NCBI GenBank assembly: GCA_009797885.1
Contig: WNKP01000005.1
Coordinates: forward strand, 248,001 to 312,000
Direction: 5' to 3'
Origin: Flavobacteriaceae bacterium GF1
GTDB lineage: Bacteria > Bacteroidota > Bacteroidia > Flavobacteriales > Flavobacteriaceae
DNA length: 64,000 nucleotides
Part shown: piece after piece, positions 29,137-37,988 of the stretch
Layout of the letters: each line of letters begins with the position of its first letter
Position numbering within the stretch: the stretch's first letter is position 1
Program-made: the position numbers and the translations under genes
Notes under the pieces: generated by a model
What the model saw: only the letters and a program-made list of their open reading frames with translations
Told to the model about the DNA's origin: nothing
Databases searched by the model: none

Positions 29137-30109
29137 TGTTCAATCTTCTATTTACATTTTTCCGCAACGCATGGAGTGTTGCATTCAATTCAAAACCCAA
29201 TAATAGGATATTGGAATTTAACCAGATGTAGAACATCAAAATTAATAGACCTCCCAAAGCCCCATACAATTCGTTATACCTTGCAAACTTTTCCACATAT
29301 ACCCCAAACAGATAGGACGTCAACAAGAATAGGATGGCCGTCACCAAGGCACCAATGGAGAAAAACCTTGCCTTTCTACCCTCAACGGTTCCAAAATAGT
29401 ACAAAATGGCAGTGGTAAGGTAGGAAAGTAGGAAAAAGAACAAAACCTTGGCCATTTGCAATCCAAAGTCATCGCCTTTCTCCGCATCATAGCCGAAGGT
29501 TTTGCCAAAATATTCACTGGTGTATTCCACAATGTAAAATTCAAAATACACAAAGGCCACTGCGCCCACTATCAATAAAATACTAAGAAGTAGGCCCACC
29601 ATGAGGGCATAGGCATATTGCCGGACGAAATTCCTTGTCAATTCAACGTGATAGGAATACTCGAAAGCACTAAAAATGGAATTCACCCCATTGGCCACCA
29701 AAAAAATGGAGAGCCCGAATGCGGAGGACAACAATCCTCCATGTTTTTGGTCTTTTATCTGCTGGTATATCTCCTCAAAATAGTCACCGGTAGCGGTAGG
29801 TAAAAAGGATTCCAGGAAAAGTAGAAACTGGGTATCAAAATTTTCATTGCCTATACGTACATAGGGAATGACAAAGGGAATCAAGGTTACCAAAAAAATC
29901 AATAAGGGAAAAATGGCAAGAAAAACACTAAAAGCAATAGCGCTTGCCCTACTGGAAAGGGCGCCCTGGATAATGCCAATAATATAGATTTCGGAAAGGT
30001 CATACGTAGAAAGCCCTTCAAAACCTGGCAATTTGATCCGTTTCAACAACCTCACAAGCCAATTGACAACGGGTATCTTCTCCAATTTCTCCTCAATCTC
30101 CTGGGACAT
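29111..30109 (-). CDS. YihY/virulence factor BrkB family membrane protein
   Basis: 332 residues with about six hydrophobic segments. The opening SSRASAIAFSVFLAIFPLLIF and the C-terminal LYGALGGLLILMFYIWLNS are diagnostic of YihY/BrkB. Members were once called ribonuclease BN, which is not supported for this family; the transport role remains unproven. It starts immediately after the nadC stop and overlaps the DUF2147 gene. Confidence 0.9.
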   Translation of the reverse strand: MSQEIEEKLEKIPVVNWLVRLLKRIKLPGFEGLSTYDLSEIYIIGIIQGALSSRASAIAFSVFLAIFPLLIFLVTLIPFVIPYVRIGNENFDTQFLLFLESFLPTATGDYFEEIYQQIKDQKHGGLLSSAFGLSIFLVANGVNSIFSAFEYSYHVELTRNFVRQYAYALMVGLLLSILLIVGAVAFVYFEFYIVEYTSEYFGKTFGYDAEKGDDFGLQMAKVLFFFLLSYLTTAILYYFGTVEGRKARFFSIGALVTAILFLLTSYLFGVYVEKFARYNELYGALGGLLILMFYIWLNSNILLLGFELNATLHALRKNVNRRLNNGKNSFFD

Positions 30110-30967
30110 CTAAAACGCTTTAAGGCTTAAGTCCATATTGTGTACCGAATGGGTCAATGCACCTGATGAAATATAGTCCACACCGCACTCTGCATACTTT
30201 CGGATGGTTTTTTCATTTATTCCGCCAGAGGATTCCGTTAGACATTGATCACCGATAAGGTCAATGGCCTTTTTGGTATCGGAATACGTAAAATTATCCA
30301 AAAGAATACGGTATACCCCCTGGGATTCCAGTATTTCGGATACCTCATTCAGATTTCGGGCTTCAACAATAATTTTTAGGTCCTTACCAATTTGCCTTAA
30401 GTAGTTTTTGGTCATTCCAATGGCCTTGGTAATTCCCCCTGCAAAATCGATGTGGTTGTCCTTAAGCATGATCATATCATATAGTGCGAACCTATGGTTC
30501 TCCCCTCCCCCAATTTTAACGGCCCATTTTTCCAAGGCTCGTATTCCCGGTGTGGTCTTACGGGTATCCAAAATCTTGGTTCCCGTTCCTTCCAACAGGT
30601 CAACATAAAAAGCTGTCTTGGTGGCAATGGCACTCATTCGCTGCATGGCATTCAACACCAATCGTTCCGCCTTTAAGATACTTTGGGACTTCCCCTTGAC
30701 AACAAAGGCGATATCCCCAAAATTCACCCGTTCACCATCCCCAATCCGTACATCCACTTCAAGTTCATTGTCCACATAGGCAAAAACCTGTTTCGCAAAA
30801 TCCACACCTGCCAAAATTCCCTCATCCTTCACCAAAAGCTTTGCTTTTCCCTGAACGGTTTCGGGGATACAGGCAAGTGAGCTATGATCACCATCACCCA
30901 CATCTTCCCGAATGGCATTTGAGATGATATATTCCAACTCTTTTTGAAATTGTTCCTTGGAAATCAT
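30110..30967 (-). CDS. nadC: Nicotinate-nucleotide pyrophosphorylase (carboxylating)
   Basis: 285 residues from the ATG at 30967; an in-frame ATG at 31003 would add 12 hydrophobic residues unlike the family. NadC converts quinolinate and PRPP to nicotinate mononucleotide. Visible are REDVGDGDHSS, LNAMQRMSAIAT, the substrate block DTRKTTPGIRALEKWAV and GGGENHRFALYDMIMLKDNH. First gene of a leftward nadC-yihY-DUF2147-priA string. nadA and nadB are not in the window. Confidence 0.95.
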   Translation of the reverse strand: MISKEQFQKELEYIISNAIREDVGDGDHSSLACIPETVQGKAKLLVKDEGILAGVDFAKQVFAYVDNELEVDVRIGDGERVNFGDIAFVVKGKSQSILKAERLVLNAMQRMSAIATKTAFYVDLLEGTGTKILDTRKTTPGIRALEKWAVKIGGGENHRFALYDMIMLKDNHIDFAGGITKAIGMTKNYLRQIGKDLKIIVEARNLNEVSEILESQGVYRILLDNFTYSDTKKAIDLIGDQCLTESSGGINEKTIRKYAECGVDYISSGALTHSVHNMDLSLKAF

Positions 30968-31036
30968 ATGGAAGAAATTTAGGACGAAAATACTAAAAAG
31001 CACACCTATGACCGAAGGGTGGAACCGTACTTGTAC

Positions 31037-31044
31037 TACTTTTG
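31037..31044 (+). promoter_or_regulatory. -7 promoter motif of rlmH
   Basis: TACTTTTG, perfect TAnnTTTG, 18 bases before the ATG at 31063; it shows that the in-frame upstream codons from 31042 are not translated. Confidence 0.55.
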
Positions 31045-31062
31045 GGGGAAATCACATTTTCA

Positions 31063-31536
31063 ATGACCATAAAAGTGTTTTTTGTAGGTAAAACGGACAG
31101 CAAGGAGCTTCGTAAGCTTTTTGAGGACTATACCAATCGTTTAAAGCATTATGTAAAGTTGGAGATTACGGAATTACCTGATCTGAAAAATACCAAGAAC
31201 CTTTCTGAAAACGAACAGAAGTTGAAGGAGGGCACACGTATCCTGGAACAATTGGAAAATGCGGACCATCTAGTGGTATTGGACGAAAATGGTAAGCAAT
31301 TCACTTCCATGGAATTTTCCGGATACCTCCAGAAAAAGATGAACAGTGGTTTAAAAAATTTGGTGTTTGTGGTCGGTGGGTCTTATGGTTTTCACGAAGC
31401 CGTCCTACAAAGGAGCAATGCAAAAATCAGTTTGTCCCCAATGACCTTTTCACATCAAATGGTGCGTTTGTTCTTTATTGAACAAGTTTACCGTGCCTTT
31501 ACGATTCTACGGAACGAACCATATCATCATCGGTAA
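31063..31536 (+). CDS. rlmH: 23S rRNA (pseudouridine-1915-N3)-methyltransferase
   Basis: 157 residues. SPOUT methyltransferase that modifies the helix 69 pseudouridine of 23S rRNA at the decoding interface. Recognised by LVVLDENGKQFTSMEFSGYL, FVVGGSYGFHEAVL and the C-terminal RAFTILRNEPYHHR, which is the invariant family end. The last 38 bases overlap the convergent kinase-like gene. Confidence 0.96.
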   Translation: MTIKVFFVGKTDSKELRKLFEDYTNRLKHYVKLEITELPDLKNTKNLSENEQKLKEGTRILEQLENADHLVVLDENGKQFTSMEFSGYLQKKMNSGLKNLVFVVGGSYGFHEAVLQRSNAKISLSPMTFSHQMVRLFFIEQVYRAFTILRNEPYHHR

Positions 31537-32428
31537 CATCCTTTGTGGGCGCAAGGTGATATTTTTCCAGAAGGCCCTCGACCTTCCTTAAAACCTTAAG
31601 ATGGGGCTTTCGCATACCCTCGTTCTTTTTTAAGGCCTTGACCATATTATTGGATACCTGATTAAGGTGGTCCAATTCCTCTGAAATAAAACGGACTATT
31701 TCGTCCCGTCGTTCCGGTTTTTTCTCCACCTTAAGGACATATTGAAGGTCTTTTATATTCCTCATATGTGATGCAAAGACATGGGATTGGTGCCAGGCAA
31801 TCTCGGCAAGTTTTTTCTTTTGTTCCATTATCCTACTGATAATGGGGTTTACAATGAAGAAAATTTCAAAGAGGACGATCAGAACAGAAAAAATGGCCAA
31901 CTCCAGTTCAATTATTCGCATGGCCTTGATGTCATCCTCGGCCCTCTTTTGGAACTGTAGCACAATATCATCCATAATGGCCGTAAATCGATCTACCCGA
32001 TACCGCAAATCATTGAAGGAAATCTGATCCACATGCTGTAAGTCGGCCAACTTTGACTGAAACCAAATGAGATACGGATGTAGCTTTCTAAAATTCCTGG
32101 CGATATCCTCGTCTTCCAAGGGATCTATCCCCAATTTTTCACTACCATTTTGTAGTATCCCGTTCCTTTGCACCAATCGATTTATGGAAAGTTTAAGCTC
32201 GGCGTAATCACAGGTATGGAAGCGGCAAGAGTAGATTTCGTTCAAAAGGTTTTGGCTCAGTGTACGTTGAAAACCCGCTAAATTGACCACAAGGGCAGTA
32301 TCCCGCTGTTTTTCCAGGGAGTATTGAACAATGGTCTGTATGGCAATGGTTAATCCTATTATGGAAACCACCAACAAATAATACGCCCTAAAGCCTTTTT
32401 TGAACAATGTAAATTTCCCTACTTTCAC
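31499..32428 (-). CDS. Membrane protein with PilJ-type sensor and kinase DHp-like segment, no catalytic domain
   Basis: 309 residues, GTG start. Membrane segments at about 16-34 and 175-197 enclose an extracytoplasmic helical domain with LAGFQRTLSQNLLNE, the pattern of the PilJ/NarX-type N-terminal domain. The cytoplasmic part has AEIAWHQSHVFASHMRNI (about 208-225), which matches the H-box region of flavobacterial PAS-type histidine kinases, with His216 in the phospho-acceptor position, and a second helix to about 270. There is no ATP-binding (HATPase) domain and no room for one. It may be a degenerate sensor, or a phosphotransfer or dimerisation partner. Alone on its strand. Confidence 0.75.
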   Translation of the reverse strand: MKVGKFTLFKKGFRAYYLLVVSIIGLTIAIQTIVQYSLEKQRDTALVVNLAGFQRTLSQNLLNEIYSCRFHTCDYAELKLSINRLVQRNGILQNGSEKLGIDPLEDEDIARNFRKLHPYLIWFQSKLADLQHVDQISFNDLRYRVDRFTAIMDDIVLQFQKRAEDDIKAMRIIELELAIFSVLIVLFEIFFIVNPIISRIMEQKKKLAEIAWHQSHVFASHMRNIKDLQYVLKVEKKPERRDEIVRFISEELDHLNQVSNNMVKALKKNEGMRKPHLKVLRKVEGLLEKYHLAPTKDVTDDDMVRSVES

Positions 32429-32631
32429 TGCGCCCAGTACTAGATTATAAGAATTTGCCTACAATTTATGGCTAAAATCGAAGGGGAAATCAAAAATGTT
32501 GTGAAAGGGTTAAGAGTGCTAGTGAAACCCGGTTGGATTTGTTGTCGCTACCAAACCACTTTTTAAAACCCTTAGTTTTAAATGAAACAATGGAGTTCTC
32601 CCGTGGCTTGTATCACATTTGGATTTCCTCC

Positions 32632-32708
32632 GTCATTTCGAAATGAGGTGCGAAGTGCCGATTGAGAAATCTACTTCATTTTAGATTTCTCCCGTTGGTC
32701 GAAATGAC
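32632..32708. repeat. Inverted-repeat element with perfect GTCATTTCGA ends
   Basis: 77 bp bounded by GTCATTTCGA (32632-32641) and its complement TCGAAATGAC (32699-32708). Inside is the hairpin GAGAAATCTA / TAGATTTCTC (32664-32673, 32682-32691). Clearest member of the GTCAT-ended family in the window. Confidence 0.75.
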
Positions 32709-32829
32709 AATAAGTGGATGATTAAATATAAAGGTCACTTCACGGCAGGGCAATCGAAGTATTGGAATCAAGACCCCAGCGCTGCGGAAGCCAAGAAACA
32801 AGATTTACATTATCTGGCCCCATAACCTT

Positions 32830-32880
32830 AACTCCGAACTTTTAACTCCAAACTTTTAACTATTAACCCTTAACCCTTAC
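32830..32880. repeat. 14-bp tandem repeat
   Basis: Units AACTCCGAACTTTT, AACTCCAAACTTTT and AACTATTAACCCTT, then a partial fourth unit. It lies 49 bases downstream of the serA stop. Confidence 0.7.
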
Positions 32881-32928
32881 CAACTCTCCACATGTTGCAC
32901 CCGAGGCGGTATTGGGGAATCCTTAAGA

Positions 32929-34821
32929 TCAATAGAGTACACGGAACTTAATGGTATGTTCCACACTTTTCAATGCTTTAACGACCTCCTTATTGTAATC
33001 CTTGTCCAAATCCGTAATTACATACCCCACTTCGGAGTCTGTGGAGAGATATTGCCCGGTTATATTCATTTCAAACTTGGCCAAAACCTCATTTATTTCG
33101 GCCATTACCCCCGAGACGTTATCGTGGATGTGCAAAAACCGATGGGAATTGTTCTGCTTGGGCAAACGAATATTTGGAAAGTTCACGGCATCTACCGTAT
33201 TTCCGGAATTAATGTAATCCATGATCTTGTTGGGAACGAAATCCGCTATGTCCTTTTGGGCCTCTTGGGTGCTTCCCCCCACGTGCGGTGTCAGGATTAC
33301 ATTTTCCAATCCTTGGAGTTCGGTTTTAAAATCACCATTACTTCTAGGTTCTTCGGGATATACATCAATCCCTGCGCCCCTTATTTTTTTGGACTTTAAG
33401 GCTTTGACCAAGGCTTCGATATCCACGACAAATCCCCGTGAAAGATTAATGAGTATTGCCCCATCACGCATTTGATCAATTTCCCGTTCCCCAATAAAAT
33501 TTTTATTGGCCTTATTATCATCCACATGAAGGGTTACCACGTCCGAAACCGACAACAAGTCCTCCAAGGTCGTGCACTTAATGGCATTACCCAATCCCAA
33601 CTGGTCCTCCACATCATAGTAATACACACGCATTCCAATGGCTTCTGCCAGCACGGAAAGCTGTTTCCCAATGTTACCATAGCCCACAATACCCAAGTTC
33701 TTGCCCCGGACCTCATGGGAGTCAAGGGCCGTTTTAAACCACTGCCCCTGGTGGATTTCGGTACTACGGGCAAAGACGCTCCGCATGAGCATGATGATCT
33801 GACCAATGGCCAACTCCACTACCGAGCGTGTATTGCTGTAGGGCGCGTTAAAGACCACTACCCCTTTTTTCTTGGCTGCAATCAAATCTATCTGTGTGGT
33901 ACCAATACAAAAAGCCCCGATGACCAAAAGTCGGTCTGCTGCTTCCAGTACCTTTTTTGTTACCTGGGTCTTGGAACGAATACCAAGAACGTGAATTCCC
34001 TTTATCTTTTCAATAAGTTCCTCTTCTGGTAAACTATGTTTTACCAATTCTACAGAAAATCCTTCATTGGAAAGGTTATCAAATGCATCCGGATGAACAT
34101 TTTCCAACAACAGAATCTTGATTCGATTTTTCGGATATGATATTTTTCTGGGCAAATCGTTCACAAACAAAAATTCATTAAGGTTAGGCGCCACATGGTC
34201 GGCATGGGTAGCTGCTTTTTCACGATGCACATTTTCAGTATAGGCAAAAAACTTATCGGCAATACCAGCTTCCCGCATTACATAATCACTATAGCCATCG
34301 CCAATCACCTGGACCTCGCCATCCAAATCCAGCTTTTTTAAGCACTCAATCTTTCCATTATGTGATGATAGCACATTGGTTTCATCAAAACCAATGATTT
34401 GGCCATGGTCATCAAATTTAAAGGTATTTGCATAAACCCGCTCCGAAGGGATATTGTAATCTGCTACAATGGGGTCAATGAATTCCTTGAACCCGCAGGA
34501 AATTACATAAATGTCCTCGGCATGTAAATGGAAGAACTCTTTGTTTTCCTTAATGGATTTGGATATTTTTTGACGTAAATCATCAATTAGTGGATCCAGG
34601 TCACTCTTATGGGCTTCCAGAAGCCGTATCCTCCGTTCCAAAGATTCCGTGAAGGAAATCTCCCCATCTATCCCCAAATTGGTAATGTTCTGGATTTCCT
34701 TAAGGATTTCATCTTTATTTGACTTGCCCTTTAAGGTCATTTCCGCCAAAACATCCAAGGCCTCAACCTGGGTAAGGGTGCTATCAAAATCAAAAACGTA
34801 TTTACGCCCCGTTTCCACCAT
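32929..34821 (-). CDS. serA: Fused phosphoserine phosphatase-like HAD domain and D-3-phosphoglycerate dehydrogenase
   Basis: 630 residues. Residues 1-about 215 form a SerB-like HAD domain: motif I DFDST (Asp11, Asp13) and motif IV GDGYSDYVMR. Residues about 230-550 form phosphoglycerate dehydrogenase with nucleotide motif GIVGYGNIGKQ, INLSRGFVVDIEAL and the catalytic His in TPHVGGSTQEA. The C-terminus (about 560-630) is an ACT domain (HIHDNVSGVMAEINEVLAKF), the usual serine-sensing module. The fusion joins steps one and three of serine synthesis; the middle aminotransferase SerC is not in the window. Single-gene unit. Confidence 0.92.
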   Translation of the reverse strand: MVETGRKYVFDFDSTLTQVEALDVLAEMTLKGKSNKDEILKEIQNITNLGIDGEISFTESLERRIRLLEAHKSDLDPLIDDLRQKISKSIKENKEFFHLHAEDIYVISCGFKEFIDPIVADYNIPSERVYANTFKFDDHGQIIGFDETNVLSSHNGKIECLKKLDLDGEVQVIGDGYSDYVMREAGIADKFFAYTENVHREKAATHADHVAPNLNEFLFVNDLPRKISYPKNRIKILLLENVHPDAFDNLSNEGFSVELVKHSLPEEELIEKIKGIHVLGIRSKTQVTKKVLEAADRLLVIGAFCIGTTQIDLIAAKKKGVVVFNAPYSNTRSVVELAIGQIIMLMRSVFARSTEIHQGQWFKTALDSHEVRGKNLGIVGYGNIGKQLSVLAEAIGMRVYYYDVEDQLGLGNAIKCTTLEDLLSVSDVVTLHVDDNKANKNFIGEREIDQMRDGAILINLSRGFVVDIEALVKALKSKKIRGAGIDVYPEEPRSNGDFKTELQGLENVILTPHVGGSTQEAQKDIADFVPNKIMDYINSGNTVDAVNFPNIRLPKQNNSHRFLHIHDNVSGVMAEINEVLAKFEMNITGQYLSTDSEVGYVITDLDKDYNKEVVKALKSVEHTIKFRVLY

Positions 34822-34966
34822 CGTCTAAAAATTAAGCTGTAAATGTAATTATTAAAAAAAGTGAAGATCGGCGTTGTTCAAAAAAAGGCCAAACGGTGAA
34901 TAAAAAATCGTTTTTGATCAGCAAATTGACTTTTTTCACCACTAAAAATTATCAATTTCCCAATAG

Positions 34967-35419
34967 CTAAAACCAACGCCTTACGGCTTTGCAATACAAT
35001 TGGTACTTTTTACCGAACTTTTTGTTCAAGGCTGCTTCTTCCCCCTTGATCTGAAAATGGTTCATATAATACACAAAACCCGCCGCCAAAAGGGTATTGA
35101 AGGCATTTCCCAAATGAAGGCCAAAAGCGATAAGAAACAGCAGCATGCCCAAATACATTGGATTCCTTGTATAACGGTATATCCCATGACTTACCAAGCT
35201 ATTGGCTTTCTCGGGGTTCAAGGGATTTGTTGTGGTTTTTGCCCTGACAAATTGAAATAGCGCCAATCCCATGACCAAAAGACCTAGTACCGCTAAAAAA
35301 TACAGCATCCATTTACGACCAAAAAAGTCAAACTCCCCAACAGGAAGAAATCGGTCCAAGAGGTACATAAGGGCTCCAAAAACGATCATGACCAAAGGAG
35401 GTGGTATTTTAAATTTCAT
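34967..35419 (-). CDS. Isoprenylcysteine carboxyl methyltransferase-like (ICMT/PEMT family) membrane protein
   Basis: 150 residues with three or four membrane segments. The family signature GIYRYTRNPMYLGMLLF, containing the RNPMY cofactor region, is present, as is a C-terminal Glu-Glu in IKGEEAALNKKFG. The family methylates lipids or prenylated groups with S-adenosylmethionine; bacterial substrates are mostly unknown. The 145 bases between it and serA show no terminator or gene. Confidence 0.85.
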   Translation of the reverse strand: MKFKIPPPLVMIVFGALMYLLDRFLPVGEFDFFGRKWMLYFLAVLGLLVMGLALFQFVRAKTTTNPLNPEKANSLVSHGIYRYTRNPMYLGMLLFLIAFGLHLGNAFNTLLAAGFVYYMNHFQIKGEEAALNKKFGKKYQLYCKAVRRWF

Positions 35420-35432
35420 TTTTCTAAAGTAC

Positions 35433-35440
35433 TATTTTTA
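35433..35440 (+). promoter_or_regulatory. Possible -7 motif of rdgB
   Basis: TATTTTTA, one mismatch from TAnnTTTG, 19 bases before the ATG at 35460. Confidence 0.35.
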
Positions 35441-35459
35441 CCCCCAAGAAATGTAGTTT

Positions 35460-36044
35460 ATGAAATTGGTCTTTGCGACACACAACCAAAACAAGTTCCA
35501 AGAAGTAAAAAACCTGGTCCCAACCTCTGTGGAATTGGTTTCCTTACAGGACATTGGTTGTTACAGTGAAATCCCGGAAACAGGAAAAACACTGGAAGAA
35601 AATGCTAAAATAAAGGCAGATTTTGTGACATCTACCTACGGACTTCCCTGTTTTTCCGATGATACCGGATTATTGGTGAATGCCTTAAAAGGGGCGCCGG
35701 GGGTCTACTCTGCGAGATATGCAGGACCAGACAAGGATGCCAATTCCAATATGGACAAACTCCTGCAAGAACTTAACGCTATTGGGGACAGGTCGGCCAG
35801 ATTTGAGACGGTCATTGCCTTGAACCTGAACTCAGAATGCCATTTTTTCAAAGGGGTGGTCCATGGAAACATTACCAAGGAAAAAAAAGGAAAAAAAGGC
35901 TTTGGTTATGACCCCGTTTTTCGACCCAAGGGTTACGACAAAACCTTTGCCGAACTCCCCATGGAAGAGAAAAATGGGATAAGCCATAGAGCCAAGGCCG
36001 TTAAACAGTTGGTTGACTTTCTTGCTTCTTTGCCCAATAGCTGA
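35460..36044 (+). CDS. rdgB: Non-canonical purine NTP pyrophosphatase (ITPase/XTPase)
   Basis: 194 residues, normal length. Hydrolyses dITP and XTP to keep deaminated purines out of nucleic acids. Family blocks are FATHNQNKFQEVKNL, ENAKIKADFV, CFSDDTGLLVNALKGAPGVY and FGYDPVFRPKGYDKTFAEL. Confidence 0.95.
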   Translation: MKLVFATHNQNKFQEVKNLVPTSVELVSLQDIGCYSEIPETGKTLEENAKIKADFVTSTYGLPCFSDDTGLLVNALKGAPGVYSARYAGPDKDANSNMDKLLQELNAIGDRSARFETVIALNLNSECHFFKGVVHGNITKEKKGKKGFGYDPVFRPKGYDKTFAELPMEEKNGISHRAKAVKQLVDFLASLPNS

Positions 36045-36063
36045 TGAAATAAATGTACATTTG
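36030..36063 (+). promoter_or_regulatory. Promoter of the DEAD helicase gene
   Basis: TTG at 36030-36032 and TACATTTG at 36056-36063 (perfect -7 motif), spacer 23 bases, at the long end of the accepted range. It lies over the rdgB stop codon and predicts a leader of about 110 bases. Confidence 0.5.
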
Positions 36064-36123
36064 CCGCTTATTTAATGTCGCGCCCGAGGAAAATGGGTAA
36101 AAAGGGGTGTTGTGATGGGCTTT

Positions 36124-36173
36124 GTTTATAAGGTTTTCGCTCGATACAGCACAATAATTGCGAGTTTATAAAC
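36124..36173 (+). promoter_or_regulatory. Inverted repeat in the long helicase mRNA leader
   Basis: GTTTATAA (36124-36131) and its complement TTATAAAC (36166-36173) flank a 34-base loop and end six bases before the ATG. The paired form would hide the start region. Temperature-responsive control, as for other cold-shock helicases, is a guess. Confidence 0.35.
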
Positions 36174-36179
36174 AATGAT

Positions 36180-37913
36180 ATGACACCATTTGAAAGTTTG
36201 GGACTGCAGGAGTCCTTATTAACGGCAATTTCGGATTTAGGGTTTGAATCCCCATCCGAAGTCCAGGAAAAAGCCATTCCCATTTTATTGGAGGACGAAA
36301 CCGACCTGGTGGCACTGGCACAAACAGGAACCGGAAAAACTGCTGCATTCGGGTTTCCACTGCTCCAGAAAATTGATGCCCAAAGTAGAACCACGCAAGG
36401 TCTCATCCTATCCCCTACGAGGGAATTATGTCTACAGATCACCAATGAAATGCAACTCTACTCCAAATATGAAAAGGGAGTCAATATTGTTGCCATCTAT
36501 GGCGGTGCCAGTATTACCGAACAAGCCAAACAGATCAAAAGAGGGGCACAGATCGTGGTCGCCACCCCAGGTCGTATGAAGGATATGATCCAAAGGGGAA
36601 TCGTTGACATTACCAAAATTGAGTACTGTATTTTGGATGAGGCCGATGAAATGCTCAATATGGGCTTTTATGAGGATATTAGGGATATCCTTTCCAATAC
36701 GCCCGATGATAAGTCCACCTGGTTATTTTCGGCCACCATGCCCAAAGAAGTGGCCAGCATTGCCAAAAAGTTCATGCACAAACCCAAGGAGATTACGGTA
36801 GGGACCAAAAATGCAGGCGCAGTGACCGTGCAGCATGAATATTATTTGGTGAGTGGCAGGGACAGGTACGCCGCGCTCAAGCGATTGGCCGATGCGAATC
36901 CTGGAATATTTTCCGTGGTTTTTTGTAGGACCAAAAGGGATACGCAAAAAATTGCCGAAAAACTAATTGAAGACGGATACAATGCCGGGGCCTTACATGG
37001 AGACCTAAGTCAGAATCAAAGGGATTTGGCCATGAACGCCTTTCGCAAAAAACAAATCCAACTATTGATAGCAACCGATGTGGCAGCTCGCGGAATAGAC
37101 GTGGATGATGTCACACATGTGATCAACTATCAATTGCCGGATGAGATCGAAACCTACACGCACCGAAGCGGACGTACGGGAAGGGCAGGAAAATCCGGTA
37201 TTTCCATGGTCATCACTACACGAAGTGAACTTAGGAAAATAAAGGCCATTGAAAAGAAAATTCGACAGGATTTCATCGAAAAGAAAATTCCAACGGGAAT
37301 TGAAATTTGCGAAATACAATTGTACCATTTGGCCAGTAAAATTAGGGATACCAACATTGATCCGGATATTGAGAATTACCTTCCGGCCATTTATGACGTT
37401 TTGGAAGGCCTTGATCGGGATGAAATCATCAAAAAGATGGTTTCGGTCGAATTTACGAGGTTCTTTAGATATTACAGTAATACCCGGGATTTGGATGAAC
37501 AGAAATCATCCAAAGGGGAAAAAGGCCAAGAAGAAAGGCCAAAGGACGGTTCGGTCCGTTATTTTATCAATGTAGGGGAACGGGATGGGTACGACTGGAT
37601 GTCGCTAAAGGACTTCTTACGTAAGACCCTTAATCTGGACAAGGAAGATATTTACAGGGTGGATACAAAGGACAGCTTTTCCTTCTTCAATACGGATGCT
37701 AATTTAATGCCTTTAGTACTGGAAGCCTTTCAGGATTTTAAAGTCGATGGACGTTTCGTCAATGTAGAGGTTTCCAAAAACCCGGGCCGCAGTGGAAAGG
37801 GCAAAAAACGGGACCGTAGGAGAGGTGGACGAAAGGACGGGGGCGCACCCTTCAACAAAAAGAAAAAATCTTCATCCAGACGAAAAAAGGGAAGGAATCC
37901 AGGCTTTTTTTAG
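36180..37913 (+). CDS. DEAD-box ATP-dependent RNA helicase (DeaD/DbpA type)
   Basis: 577 residues. Helicase motifs: Q motif region, AQTGTGKT (motif I), PTREL, DEAD in CILDEADEML, SAT in LFSATMP, and HRSGRTGRAG (motif VI). The C-terminal part has a DbpA-type RNA-binding domain (about 465-545, SVRYFINVGERDGYDWMSLK) and a Lys/Arg/Gly-rich tail ending GRNPGFF. Such enzymes unwind rRNA during ribosome assembly or act in cold adaptation and mRNA decay. Monocistronic, with a long leader. Confidence 0.94.
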   Translation: MTPFESLGLQESLLTAISDLGFESPSEVQEKAIPILLEDETDLVALAQTGTGKTAAFGFPLLQKIDAQSRTTQGLILSPTRELCLQITNEMQLYSKYEKGVNIVAIYGGASITEQAKQIKRGAQIVVATPGRMKDMIQRGIVDITKIEYCILDEADEMLNMGFYEDIRDILSNTPDDKSTWLFSATMPKEVASIAKKFMHKPKEITVGTKNAGAVTVQHEYYLVSGRDRYAALKRLADANPGIFSVVFCRTKRDTQKIAEKLIEDGYNAGALHGDLSQNQRDLAMNAFRKKQIQLLIATDVAARGIDVDDVTHVINYQLPDEIETYTHRSGRTGRAGKSGISMVITTRSELRKIKAIEKKIRQDFIEKKIPTGIEICEIQLYHLASKIRDTNIDPDIENYLPAIYDVLEGLDRDEIIKKMVSVEFTRFFRYYSNTRDLDEQKSSKGEKGQEERPKDGSVRYFINVGERDGYDWMSLKDFLRKTLNLDKEDIYRVDTKDSFSFFNTDANLMPLVLEAFQDFKVDGRFVNVEVSKNPGRSGKGKKRDRRRGGRKDGGAPFNKKKKSSSRRKKGRNPGFF

Positions 37914-37963
37914 TTAATGCATTCCAAAAAGGCACGGCAGCCCCATTAAATTCCGTTGTTTTG

Positions 37964-37971
37964 TATCTTTA
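37964..37971 (+). promoter_or_regulatory. Possible -7 motif of the 37989 gene
   Basis: TATCTTTA, one mismatch from TAnnTTTG, 17 bases before the ATG at 37989. Confidence 0.4.
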
Positions 37972-37988
37972 AGGTCGAAAATTGCTTG

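Larger units (their letters stand above)
32429..32928. other. Gene-free stretch between the sensor-like gene and serA
   Basis: 500 bases without a supported gene. It contains an inverted-repeat element (32632-32708) and a 14-bp tandem repeat (32830-32880), described separately. Bases 32709-32829 and 32429-32631 show nothing recognisable. Confidence 0.6.

Noticed and set aside
29111-30109. Ribonuclease BN
   Set aside because: The old name for this family; the sequence is a polytopic membrane protein of the YihY/BrkB family.
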